From Candidatus Methanophagales archaeon ANME-1-THS (GTDB lineage Archaea; Halobacteriota; Syntropharchaeia; Alkanophagales; Methanospirareceae), in NCBI GenBank assembly GCA_004212135.1, contig RXIE01000129.1, positions 1-40,251 on the forward strand: a stretch of 40,251 nucleotides of DNA, given 5' to 3'. Positions 1 to 9,362 of the stretch are shown one piece after another (position 1 is the stretch's first letter; each line of letters opens with the position of its first letter). Position numbers and translations under genes: made by a program. The notes below the pieces were generated by a model, which was not told the DNA's origin, did not search any database, and saw only the letters and a program-made list of their open reading frames with translations.

Positions 1-3000
1 GACAGGATACACGTTCTGGGTCTAACGTAATTTCTATATTTGGATCTCTTGGTGGAACGGGGTGTGTTGTCTCATGAGCTTTTATAATTGGTTCGATGTT
101 GCCGAGCGAACGCACCATTCGATCAAGTTCCGCGTCCAGGTCACTAACATGCGATGAGAATTGCGAGGTGGGATGGACAACTAAAGCATTCTCTCTTTCT
201 ATGAGATGAGATTCGATAGAATAATCGTGTAAACCAAAAGCACCTATTTTCACGCTATATACATATTCAATTTGACGCGCGGAGCTATTCTTAGCGAGGT
301 CTGGGTTGGCTCCTGGGTTCTCCGCCAGAAATTCTTTTACCTCTTCTAGTGCACCCATTATTTCTCCATATGAGAATATTTCGACTCCTGGAGAAACGCT
401 TCGCAGGTATTGTGCTACTTTTATGCTTAAACCTCTCTTGAGCATTTCAGGCGTAATGTTTTCAGTCCTCTCACCCAGATCCGCTAAATATAGCTCCGCA
501 GCTTCTTCGCTTAAACTTACCAATACCGCTACTTTCGGTTTAGAGCAGGTGCGTGAACCGTCCGAGAGTCGAAGTGGCCATTTGTTTTCGTCCAACAATA
601 ATGTCGCTGAAGCTGAAAATCCTGACGTGCTCGCCTTGTTACGTGAACTAATCCCAAGCCATTCAGGGTCTATTTCGCCTAAGTATTCCAAAATTAGGTT
701 TTGCTGCACTACCTCTCCACATTTTAGATTGACCAGTATCAGGGGAATGGTGTACAAACGCCCATTCTTACTCGCACATTCACCGGTTAGGAAGTACGTT
801 CCCGGGGAAGCGTTGAGAGAATAAGAGCCATGGTCTCCGGTTATCTCTTTTTCCAAAATTTCCATAGTATAGAAGTCGATCAGTCTTATTCGACTCAGCA
901 AGAAGGCAGAGGTGTCATTATCGCTCTCATGTCGCCAGTAAACTCCGCTGATTGTTGCTTGCTTTCTGCAGACATCGAATGTCTCGATATCCTCAGCGAT
1001 CAAATCTCCGTCGTCGCTGTACAAATTACTCCTTACCACGTATATTCCTTCCTTCCAGTTGTTATCCACTGTTTCCTCAAGTGCTATGAAGTAATCAGAT
1101 TTAATGGGGATGTATTCCCTGCCGCTTGCTCTTGCCGAACGCATGGGGAGATAAACTCGCTCGCCACGTGGATTTTCCAGCGAGAGGATGAGGGTACCAT
1201 TCTCAGTTGCATTGCCTGTGAGCATGTGTTCTATCACTATCGTTTGATTGTCCGCGAAAGTCTCGCGATTGATATAGATCTTCACTGAAGTTTGATTACT
1301 ATAATACATTTTATCGGTTGAGAGTGAAAGTGGCGAAACGGAGTTTGCTTCGGTTAGCGTGCCAACGAGCATATAGGTTCCCGGATTAAACGAGTTGTTG
1401 AACTCCAGGATTGCTGGAAGCCTCCCGTAGTAGTTTGTCCGTAAATAATAAGTGTTAATTGGCTTCTCTTCACCGCTCCAATCTGGATAATATCGCTTCT
1501 TGCCATCTGGAGTTAAGAGATAGATATATACATTGTAATCGCTTTCATTCATGATTCCATCTATTTTAACAAGAGGTATCATGCTCCCATGTTCAGAAAT
1601 TGCTTTATCAAAAGTGAAAACTCTTATCTGCGGGAAGCTGAAGGGGAGCGCTGGAATGAGGGAAACATTTTTCACTTCCCAGTCCTTCGCTCCACCGGTT
1701 TCCGCGTTCTTCGAGATAAATGAAATAATATTCTCAGCATCCTCAGTGATATGAGCATAAGAAATGGGAATTTCATAGGTTTGATATGAAAGCGAGGGCT
1801 GGAACGAATAAATCAAGGCGCTGGGTAGGTTTCCATAGCTTCGCATTCCATCCCTATAGTATCCATTCACGTAAATATCGATGGTAACCTCTCCTTTTGC
1901 CTCAAATTTCAATGTGTAATCCACCGCTCGCCCATAGAATGAGAAAGCAGCATCATCAATGAATCGAGGCGAGGTACGCGTTCCAGCAGCATCAACCTCT
2001 CCTAGGGTGAGGGGGATTATTTCAAATTCTACCTCCCCCTTTCCCCGCCGACCATAGTAATCCTCGCCATTCACAATTATCCTATGGCTCCCGAGGAGCA
2101 AGCGATTGATCACTTTTGTTCCCGGGGTTGCAAAGGGAGCTACACTAATAATTTCAGGTTCGTTTTGATCCAGGACATACGAGGCTCTTCGTAGCGGTAA
2201 GGGGGATATGAAGGAAAGAACCAGACCTCTTTCAGAGTAGAACTTATTCTCCTCTGGATTTGTTATCAAGATCTTAAAAACAGGCTCTATGACTTCTTCA
2301 AGGGGCTCCTCCTCTATAATATAACCCTCGCCATCGCCCCCACCACCAACCCATGCTGCGGGAGGAATGCTCACTGTGAAGTTAACTGTGGACGAATTGA
2401 TGTTGCCCGGGGTATCATTCACATAAACCTTTAGATGATAATCGCCATTTGTTAATCCACTAATCGTCGTGTTCGGGGTGAACGATACATTTGCTCCTGA
2501 ATTGAGGCTGTACCACCATCGGTAAACATCGGGATCTGGAGAATATACTTCGAGGTAGACATAGGGAGCAGTATATCTTCCACCCTCAACTGGAGAGACT
2601 ACGTAGATCGCAGGAGGAGTGTAATCGGGGGCAACATTAGTGAGCGGTAAATAATCGCCACCATTCCTTATTTCCCCACTGGAATTATATGGAATCTCGG
2701 TATCTCCTAATCCATCACCTCCAGTTGTATCCATTCCAGTATAATCCTGCCAGTAATTTCCACCCAGGTAAGGTCCATTGATGATGTTTGTGCCCGGTGT
2801 TTTTGAGATATTCCAGTTATTATATCCATAGTCATAAGCATTTATGGTATTGTTGAAGTAGTTGTTGTAAATGGTATTGTTATTCGAGGAAGAGAGATAT
2901 ATCCCATACTTTTGCCTCGTCCCCGTACCTGTGATGTTGTTGGTACAGATGATGTTGTTGTTTGACTCGTAAAAGTATAAACCAACTGGAGTTATTGAAT

Positions 3001-5596
3001 ATATACCTGTTCTGGTAGAGTCTCCATTATTTCTTAACCCTGATTTATTTATACTGTTGTTATGTGAATAATCAAAAGAGATTCCTCTGATTTCATTATC
3101 ATTAATTTCACAATTGATGATCTTACTTGAATTTGTTTTTGAATTTATAACTGTAATATTCGTTGAATTGTAGACCGCTATACCCGATAGAGCATTGTAT
3201 GCTGAAAAAGTAGAAATCGAAGAATCTTTCGTGTTATACAGGAGAACACCATGCGAGTTCGCGTTAAATCCGAAGCCTTCAAGTGTGATGTTACTGCAAT
3301 TGATGCACGCGAAAAAGTCTGCATTAGGCAATGTTGTTGAATTGAATATCTTATTAGATTCATTCTTTAAGTAATAAATCTTAAGCCCATTAACCGTATT
3401 CGATGTATCAATATCCAGGTCAAAGTCATCATCAGTAACTCCTCCCCAGTGGCCTTCATAATTTCCTGGATCAATGTAGAAATTGTATGTATTGCTTGAT
3501 ATTGTATTATTCCTCAGCGTTAGATTAGTTGAATATGCATCAGCTGATGATGACCATATTTCTATACCAGTGTATTTATATTTCACTGTATTATTGGATA
3601 TTATTAAGTTGCTTGCATGATTGATTTTGATGCCAGCATCATCCTTTTGTATTGGCGTTATTCCAGAAATTCTGTTGTTCATGATTTGGTTGTTATCAGA
3701 ATCAACCCTTATACCTCCATAACCCAACAGTTCATTTCCAGAGATGATGTTTTGCTCAGCATAATTATCTATCATCACCATCGGCATAGAATCACTTATA
3801 TTTTTCAGAAATGTATTGTTCTCAATTCGGTTACCAATCGCATGTTTATAGCTCAGCCCTTCAATAGCAATATATTTTTTACTATACCCGCCTTCTATAA
3901 AAATGTTAGAAGTGATAGTGTTATATTTAGATCCTTCCAGCTCAAGATAAGAAGATATGAATGTGTTATTCGCGATAAGATTTCTGTCAGAACTAGATAT
4001 TATATAGCCCTTTACAATAAATACACCACTTTGGTTGAATATATTGTTCCTTATTATATTGTCAGTTGATTCATGATCCGTAATCTGTGTGCAATCCCCA
4101 AGCCCGGAAACAAGGTAGGTTGTATATCCAACTTTTATTCCTGATTCAGGAATCGAGCCTATGGGGCATGGGCCAGAATAGCCGGAATTATTGATGTAGA
4201 ATCCTTGAATAATATTGCCATTAGATTTAAGAGTGAACCCACTGCCTGTTCGATTTGCATTCACCACGGGGTTCTCAACTCCCGTGATGTTCAGGCTCTT
4301 ATCCACAATGACATTCTCAACATAGGTGCCATTGCACACGATAATCGTGTCGCCATCCATCGAGGCATTCACGGCGTCCTGTATTATGGTGAAATTGGCG
4401 CCGGGGCACTGCACTTTATCGTCATCGACAATCCATATCACAGGATTTCGTATGGTGGTGAAGTCTCCAATCGAATTGTTTGAATACAGACTCGTGTTAT
4501 CCACCCGATAGGAGAAAACAGAGTAGTAATAAGTGGTATTGGCGAGCAAGCCAGAGAGCGTTATAGAAGGAAGTTGGGTATTATTATCCCATTCGGACCA
4601 TGACGCTGAGGAGAGATCGGGATTGAGACTATAGAGGATCCGGTTATCCGCTAAAACATTTGTCTGCCAGCTTATTGTTATGCTCGCATTGGTTACATCG
4701 CTCTCCTGAACGTTGCTGATCGAAGGTGGGAAAGGAGTTTCGAAAAGCATTGGGTAGTAATCATATGAAGATATCGAACAGCCCTCACCTCCATATATAT
4801 CTGATTCCGATAAAATATGATAAGGTTCATCTCCGATACCATCCCCATTTGAATCATCTCCCGTGTAATCATCCCAGTAGTTACCCGTATAGTTATTGTA
4901 AACCATCCCTCGGTAGATATATTCTCTTATTTCAGTAGAATTCCATTGATTCACACCGCATTCAATAGCATTGTGGGAATTAGCCCCAAAGCGATTCAGA
5001 TAAATCAAGTTGTTGTAACACCTTGAAATCATAATACCAGTATTTCCATTTGCAATTGTATTATTGATGATTGTGTTGTTAGATGAAGAATCAAATATGT
5101 AGATCCCATCTACAATATTTGTTATCGTGTTGTTTTCTATGCGGCTGAAATTTGCAGATTCAAGCTGGATGCCACCATAAGTATTAAAGATAATGTTATT
5201 TGAGACGGTTGTGTAGTTTGAATATTCAACATCTATACCATCTCCATCAGAATTTCCACCTTTAATCGTGAATCCAGTTATGTTCACATAATCCGCATGG
5301 ACCTTAATAACATCCTCGTTGATATCGAGAGCTTGAATTATGCAGTTTGAGGAGCCATTCTCAGATCTCAGCGTGAGACTCTTAGTTATCAGAATATTCT
5401 CGCTATACGTTCCATCACGTACGATAATAGTATCTCCCCCACCTGCTGCAGATATCGCAGTCTGGATATCCGAGTAATCATCAGGCACGTAGATCTCTGC
5501 AGCGGTGCATATCCCAATACCCGCGGATAAACCAATAAAGAGGAGCAGGCTGCAGGTAAGTACAATCTGTCCTTCCACGCTTTTTATGGGATACAT
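1..5596 (-). CDS. Large secreted/surface protein with NosD-like parallel beta-helix (PbH1/CASH) repeats and Fn3/Ig-like domains; truncated by the left window edge
   Basis: Manual minus-strand translation from ATG at 5596 stays open to base 2 (>=1864 codons). Frame checked at several internal codons (445, 1552, 2515-2521). N-term MYPIKSVEGQIVLTCSLLLFIGLSAGIGICTAAEIYVPDDYSDIQTAISAAGGGDTIIVRDGTYSENI (signal peptide plus beta-helix start). Many NNTI/NNII repeats; two NosD-type motifs GNYWDDYTGDDSNGDGIGDEPY and GNYWQDYTGMDTTGGDGLGDTEIPY; Fn3-like SNVQESDVTNASITISWQTN. Confidence 0.9.
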   Translation of the reverse strand, partial: MYPIKSVEGQIVLTCSLLLFIGLSAGIGICTAAEIYVPDDYSDIQTAISAAGGGDTIIVRDGTYSENILITKSLTLRSENGSSNCIIQALDINEDVIKVHADYVNITGFTIKGGNSDGDGIDVEYSNYTTVSNNIIFNTYGGIQLESANFSRIENNTITNIVDGIYIFDSSSNNTIINNTIANGNTGIMISRCYNNLIYLNRFGANSHNAIECGVNQWNSTEIREYIYRGMVYNNYTGNYWDDYTGDDSNGDGIGDEPYHILSESDIYGGEGCSISSYDYYPMLFETPFPPSISNVQESDVTNASITISWQTNVLADNRILYSLNPDLSSASWSEWDNNTQLPSITLSGLLANTTYYYSVFSYRVDNTSLYSNNSIGDFTTIRNPVIWIVDDDKVQCPGANFTIIQDAVNASMDGDTIIVCNGTYVENVIVDKSLNITGVENPVVNANRTGSGFTLKSNGNIIQGFYINNSGYSGPCPIGSIPESGIKVGYTTYLVSGLGDCTQITDHESTDNIIRNNIFNQSGVFIVKGYIISSSDRNLIANNTFISSYLELEGSKYNTITSNIFIEGGYSKKYIAIEGLSYKHAIGNRIENNTFLKNISDSMPMVMIDNYAEQNIISGNELLGYGGIRVDSDNNQIMNNRISGITPIQKDDAGIKINHASNLIISNNTVKYKYTGIEIWSSSADAYSTNLTLRNNTISSNTYNFYIDPGNYEGHWGGVTDDDFDLDIDTSNTVNGLKIYYLKNESNKIFNSTTLPNADFFACINCSNITLEGFGFNANSHGVLLYNTKDSSISTFSAYNALSGIAVYNSTNITVINSKTNSSKIINCEINDNEIRGISFDYSHNNSINKSGLRNNGDSTRTGIYSITPVGLYFYESNNNIICTNNITGTGTRQKYGIYLSSSNNNTIYNNYFNNTINAYDYGYNNWNISKTPGTNIINGPYLGGNYWQDYTGMDTTGGDGLGDTEIPYNSSGEIRNGGDYLPLTNVAPDYTPPAIYVVSPVEGGRYTAPYVYLEVYSPDPDVYRWWYSLNSGANVSFTPNTTISGLTNGDYHLKVYVNDTPGNINSSTVNFTVSIPPAAWVGGGGDGEGYIIEEEPLEEVIEPVFKILITNPEENKFYSERGLVLSFISPLPLRRASYVLDQNEPEIISVAPFATPGTKVINRLLLGSHRIIVNGEDYYGRRGKGEVEFEIIPLTLGEVDAAGTRTSPRFIDDAAFSFYGRAVDYTLKFEAKGEVTIDIYVNGYYRDGMRSYGNLPSALIYSFQPSLSYQTYEIPISYAHITEDAENIISFISKNAETGGAKDWEVKNVSLIPALPFSFPQIRVFTFDKAISEHGSMIPLVKIDGIMNESDYNVYIYLLTPDGKKRYYPDWSGEEKPINTYYLRTNYYGRLPAILEFNNSFNPGTYMLVGTLTEANSVSPLSLSTDKMYYSNQTSVKIYINRETFADNQTIVIEHMLTGNATENGTLILSLENPRGERVYLPMRSARASGREYIPIKSDYFIALEETVDNNWKEGIYVVRSNLYSDDGDLIAEDIETFDVCRKQATISGVYWRHESDNDTSAFLLSRIRLIDFYTMEILEKEITGDHGSYSLNASPGTYFLTGECASKNGRLYTIPLILVNLKCGEVVQQNLILEYLGEIDPEWLGISSRNKASTSGFSASATLLLDENKWPLRLSDGSRTCSKPKVAVLVSLSEEAAELYLADLGERTENITPEMLKRGLSIKVAQYLRSVSPGVEIFSYGEIMGALEEVKEFLAENPGANPDLAKNSSARQIEYVYSVKIGAFGLHDYSIESHLIERENALVVHPTSQFSSHVSDLDAELDRMVRSLGNIEPIIKAHETTHPVPPRDPNIEITLDPERVSC

Positions 5597-5625
5597 GGTA
5601 TCCTGGATAACACTCGGTGCCAGAT

Positions 5626-5645
5626 TACCCAACTATAGTTGGGTA
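5626..5645. promoter_or_regulatory. 20-bp perfect palindrome TACCCAACTATAGTTGGGTA, candidate operator of the surface-protein gene
   Basis: Exact self-reverse-complement, 30-49 nt upstream of the ATG at 5596 and just downstream of a minus-strand TATA-like TTTTTTTATA. Confidence 0.6.
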
Positions 5646-6161
5646 CTCCTCTATAAAAAAATTGAAGGACCTGGGTTAGGGACTTAAGGTAAGAACGAAA
5701 GGTCCTGCACCCTTCGACTTTTTATGATCGAAAAAGTTAAGACTAAACGGACGAGAGAAGAGATACTATAAATACTGGTACAAGATCGGCTTCATCCAAA
5801 AATAGGTAGAGCACTCCGCAGTTGATGGTATCTTCGTCTTGGTTTTGGTCGTGCAACCTCGCTAAAGAGAGCTCTTTTCTGCACTAATACCTTCTCAAAT
5901 CCGATTACCCCCGTAGGAGGTCGACTTTCGGGATGAAGCCTACAAAATCGAGACCATCCAAAAAAGGGAGAACGAGAACAAAAAACTGAGCTATTGATGA
6001 TTAAGGAAGGTGCTTTTTCACAAAAGAAAGGACAATTTTGGATTTTTGTTTTGATTCTGAAGAGGACGAAGCGAACATTTTGAGCGCCCGGTGCCAAAAA
6101 AGCGATACCACCCTCTAGTGCTGCTCACCAATTTTTTGGCTATGTTCTTCTTCTCGTTACT

Positions 6162-7076
6162 TCAAGATGCCAACGAACAGATCCACCACTTCTCGTTACT
6201 GAAATAGGCGAGGATATTGTGTGCACAGAAATAGAGCTTCATGCCCTTTTCTTTCGCTTTCCGATAGTAACACTTGAGCGACCGTTTCTCCGCGTTCCCG
6301 AATGGTCTTTCTCACAGCTTTCTCCGTCCGTATCTCTCCTTATTCATGGCGTATTTCTCCATATACGCGCGTCTCAGCGCACCCCGAGCTTCTACTCCCT
6401 TCGGCTTTATCAGGATCTCCAGCTTTCGCGCTTCAGCATCGCGGTAATTTGCCCTGTCATCCAGGCGTTCCAACGCCTTACCCAGCCATTCCTCCGGTAT
6501 CTGGCTGTAAACGTAGTGCAGCTCCGAATCACACGGTGTAGAACCATCCACCATGCAATACTCCGTGTCCCGCAATTTCCGTTCCAAATCACTGAACGGC
6601 AAGACGCCCTTGCAGAGGAGGACTGCTATCATCAGCTTCCAGTCATACGTCCTGGGCCTTCCCCGGGATTTGGAAGGCATGGGCATTCCTATTTCATCAA
6701 TAATCTCCTCAGCAATCCCGAGCATCTCCGTGAATGAGGGTTGAGCGTCCTGCACCTGTCCCCTGAAGGGTCTATAGGTCCTTATACCCCACGGGCGCTC
6801 TTTTTCACTTCGCAAAGGGTTTCGTTCCTCGACGTACGTCCGCTGCACTACTTCGGCAAATGCACCATCCACCAATCCTGCAATTATCGCTTCTTCTGAC
6901 GTTTGTACCTCAAAGAGGGCAAAGAACTCGCTGGGGATCATGATCGAGGGGATGTCCTGTCTGCATAAAGAAAACAACTGCTGTTCTCTCACCATTCCCC
7001 TGTAAAACCAGGTGCAAAGCGATTTTTCACTATAAAGGCAAGATCGCACGTTCTCAATGAATTTGCATTCCATCAA
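6162..7076 (-). pseudogene. Decayed DDE-type transposase (internal deletion and in-frame TGA)
   Basis: N-terminal part GRPRTYDWKLMIAVLLCKGVLPFSDLERKLRDTEYCMVDGS...; after the TGA at 6314-6312 the same frame continues ERPFGNAEKRSLKCYYRKAKEKGMKLYFCAHNILAYF, a typical transposase C-terminus. The expected catalytic middle is absent. Confidence 0.65.
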
Positions 7077-7259
7077 AGGAATATATTGTCAATAAAACTT
7101 CACACCTCTGTTGGAATCCAGAATACGCCGTTGTCTTCCACCAGTTAATCGCGAGCCGCTGTCTCTTAACTCATATCATATATTTTTGGGATGGTCTCTG
7201 CAAAATCGAAAGATTTTTAATAACTCACCGGATAGTACTGCATACAGAGTGTCAGTCTA

Positions 7260-7616
7260 ATGTTTGAGGAAAAAAAAGGAGAGGTGGAAGTCTCAGAAGC
7301 ATTTTTGAAGACAATAGATACCTTTTACAAGGAACGGGACGCGATTTTTAACGAGTTTGATGCGATACGTGCGAAGTATTCAAAGGGCGAGACTATTATA
7401 GATGCGTTACGCGAGTTTCGACTCAAGCGGGCGAGTATCTTCACGTTGATTGACGCGATCTTTCACAAAGAGGTGGAGCTTGAGGATAAGCTTGCCCGGG
7501 CAGATATAGCGAAAGAAAAGAGAGAGAAGCTCCAGGAATTTAAGGATCGGTTTGCAGATCTCGCAGAAGAGATCGATTTATATGTGCTGAAAGAAATCGG
7601 CGTTGACCAACGGTAA
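7260..7616 (+). CDS. Hypothetical charged, helical/coiled-coil protein
   Basis: 118-aa ORF, Lys/Glu-rich heptad-like composition, does not overlap another good ORF. Confidence 0.6.
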   Translation: MFEEKKGEVEVSEAFLKTIDTFYKERDAIFNEFDAIRAKYSKGETIIDALREFRLKRASIFTLIDAIFHKEVELEDKLARADIAKEKREKLQEFKDRFADLAEEIDLYVLKEIGVDQR

Positions 7617-7620
7617 CCGA

Positions 7621-8235
7621 TCACGTGCTTTGGTAGGAAGAGAGTGTTGCAAAGAGCGCTCGTACCTGGTTCTCAGTCTCCTCCCGTGTGCCTTCATTAC
7701 TGATCACAAAATCAGCGAATCGCAGCTTCTCCTCCAGGGGCAGTTGCAAGGCAATCATCTTTTTAGCTTCATCTCTCGGTATCCCGTCCCGTTCCATCAA
7801 TCTCTGTATCTGCGTCTCTTCGCTGACATGAACCACAATGACCGCATCGAACTCCTCATGAGCGCCTGTCTCTATGAGCAGCGGGACATCAATAACCACG
7901 AGCGCATCAGGCGCTAATTTTAACTTCTTGAGCGCGTCGATCCGCTCGTTGCACTTCCTTTTTACCTCTGGATGGATGATCCTCTCCAAGACCTTCCGTT
8001 TCTGAGCGTCATTGAAGACGATATCCCGCAATTTCTTCCGGTCTATCACTAAATCGTTCCTCAGGATATCCGTGCCGAAGAAATGGACGATCTCCCACCA
8101 CGCCTTCGAACAGGGTATAACCGCCTCTCGGCTGAGCACATCGCAGTCTATTGTGTAAGCGCCAAGATTCATGAATTGGTGGAGCACAAGGCTTTTGCCG
8201 CTCGCTAATCCTCCGGTTATGCCCACGATTCGCAT
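7621..8235 (-). CDS. coaE: Dephospho-CoA kinase, bacterial CoaE type
   Basis: P-loop GITGGLASGKS, DCDVLSREAV, IIHPEVKRK, VVIDVPLLIETG motifs. Confidence 0.85.
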   Translation of the reverse strand: MRIVGITGGLASGKSLVLHQFMNLGAYTIDCDVLSREAVIPCSKAWWEIVHFFGTDILRNDLVIDRKKLRDIVFNDAQKRKVLERIIHPEVKRKCNERIDALKKLKLAPDALVVIDVPLLIETGAHEEFDAVIVVHVSEETQIQRLMERDGIPRDEAKKMIALQLPLEEKLRFADFVISNEGTREETENQVRALFATLSSYQST

Positions 8236-8274
8236 CGCTCTTCAAGAAAGTAAAACTAATGCGCCAAGAAAAGG

Positions 8275-9285
8275 TTAAGAAAAATGTGCTAATAACCTTG
8301 CGACCGCATACGCAGGAAATGTCGCTGCGATCCTCTTCCCGTAGATGGAAGCAAGTGGCATAACCTGCATACCGAGGGAATCCGCAGCTTCGTGGACGAT
8401 GAAATCACCTATTCCTGCTGCAATTACCAGGTCCAATCCATACTTCTCCTTCATACTGTTTAACGACGCACGTAGCTCCTTTATTTGAGCACTTTTTACC
8501 TGTTCTGCAATGCGGATGGCGCCATCCTCGCCCAGTTCGTCGAGATCACTGCATACCACTCGTGAGAGTCTTCGGAGCGCACTCACTCTGCTCTTTTCAG
8601 CATGTTCGCGACCCGCAAATGCATACCTGTTCGGGCTCTCACAGCTATACTCATCCTCGGTCAGGTGGCCGAGAACGAGGTACGCGTCGGCCGTGATGGC
8701 GAACAGCTCTGAGGATATACCGCATTCTTCCCTCAGCACACCGAGCTTTACCTTCTTCAGCAGTGCGGCAATGTTGGTTCGCAGGATGCCGGAATAGATC
8801 AATTCGCCTGATTTGAGCCGTTCAAGATCCGTTCTCCGCGCCTTGAGCTCACCTCCAACGATTGGAATCACGTCCGTTGTCGTGCTGCCGATGTCAACGA
8901 ATATCGCATCCTTGTTTTGTACAGCGACGAATGTTGCCGATGCGAGCCAGTTGGTCGATGCGAACGAAAGTGGGTCTTTGTCTACCTCGGAGCTCTCTTT
9001 GAACATGCAATTCCGGTCGAAGAAGTGGGGGGCTTTAAAAGTGGTGGAGAGTGCGTTCTTTATGTATAAAACCCCTTCTCGTTTCGTCTCAAAGCAATCA
9101 CTGAGTTCCCCGGTCATCACAGCGCCAACAGCTTCTAGTTCTGTCCCGAATTGCTGGTTCGCCTCAGCAAGTACATCGTACAGTCGCTCCTTAGTTCTCC
9201 ATAATGGTGCATACCGCGAATCTACAAATCCATCTGAAGTGGCTATTTTGGTATTCGCACCCCCGACATCTATACCCACAAACAT
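8275..9285 (-). CDS. mfnF: Hydantoinase/oxoprolinase-like ASKHA protein, MfnF-type methanofuran biosynthesis enzyme
   Basis: Start refined to ATG at 9285 (MFVGIDVGGANTKIATSDG); VDIGSTTTDVIPIVGG; C-terminal AAGIGDFIVHEAA. Upstream part of the supplied ORF is non-conserved-looking. Confidence 0.75.
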   Translation of the reverse strand: MFVGIDVGGANTKIATSDGFVDSRYAPLWRTKERLYDVLAEANQQFGTELEAVGAVMTGELSDCFETKREGVLYIKNALSTTFKAPHFFDRNCMFKESSEVDKDPLSFASTNWLASATFVAVQNKDAIFVDIGSTTTDVIPIVGGELKARRTDLERLKSGELIYSGILRTNIAALLKKVKLGVLREECGISSELFAITADAYLVLGHLTEDEYSCESPNRYAFAGREHAEKSRVSALRRLSRVVCSDLDELGEDGAIRIAEQVKSAQIKELRASLNSMKEKYGLDLVIAAGIGDFIVHEAADSLGMQVMPLASIYGKRIAATFPAYAVARLLAHFS

Positions 9286-9362
9286 GCGATCACAACCAAA
9301 TTTAAAAAGAAAAGTTATTGAAAGAAATAGTATTGCTTTTGTGCCTGTTCTTCTCATGAACC

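Noticed and set aside
306-4938. Plus-strand ORFs of 61-172 aa across the left region (e.g. 306..824, 830..1288, 3617..4069)
   Set aside because: They are antisense shadows of the continuous minus-strand surface-protein frame and show no recognisable domain.
2640-5500. Repetitive-looking DNA considered as a CRISPR or tandem repeat array
   Set aside because: Repetition is at protein level (beta-helix NNT/NNI rungs); there are no regularly spaced identical DNA repeats.
5792-6097. 101-aa minus ORF
   Set aside because: Compositionally odd, no recognisable motif, lies in the degenerate flank of the transposase remnant.
6312-6314. In-frame TGA in the transposase read as selenocysteine or programmed recoding
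   Set aside because: No SECIS-like evidence, and the catalytic middle is also deleted, so simple decay is the better explanation.
7080-7259. Intergenic region checked for tRNA or small RNA
   Set aside because: No cloverleaf, TPsiC-like GGTTCRA or other convincing RNA signature found by eye.
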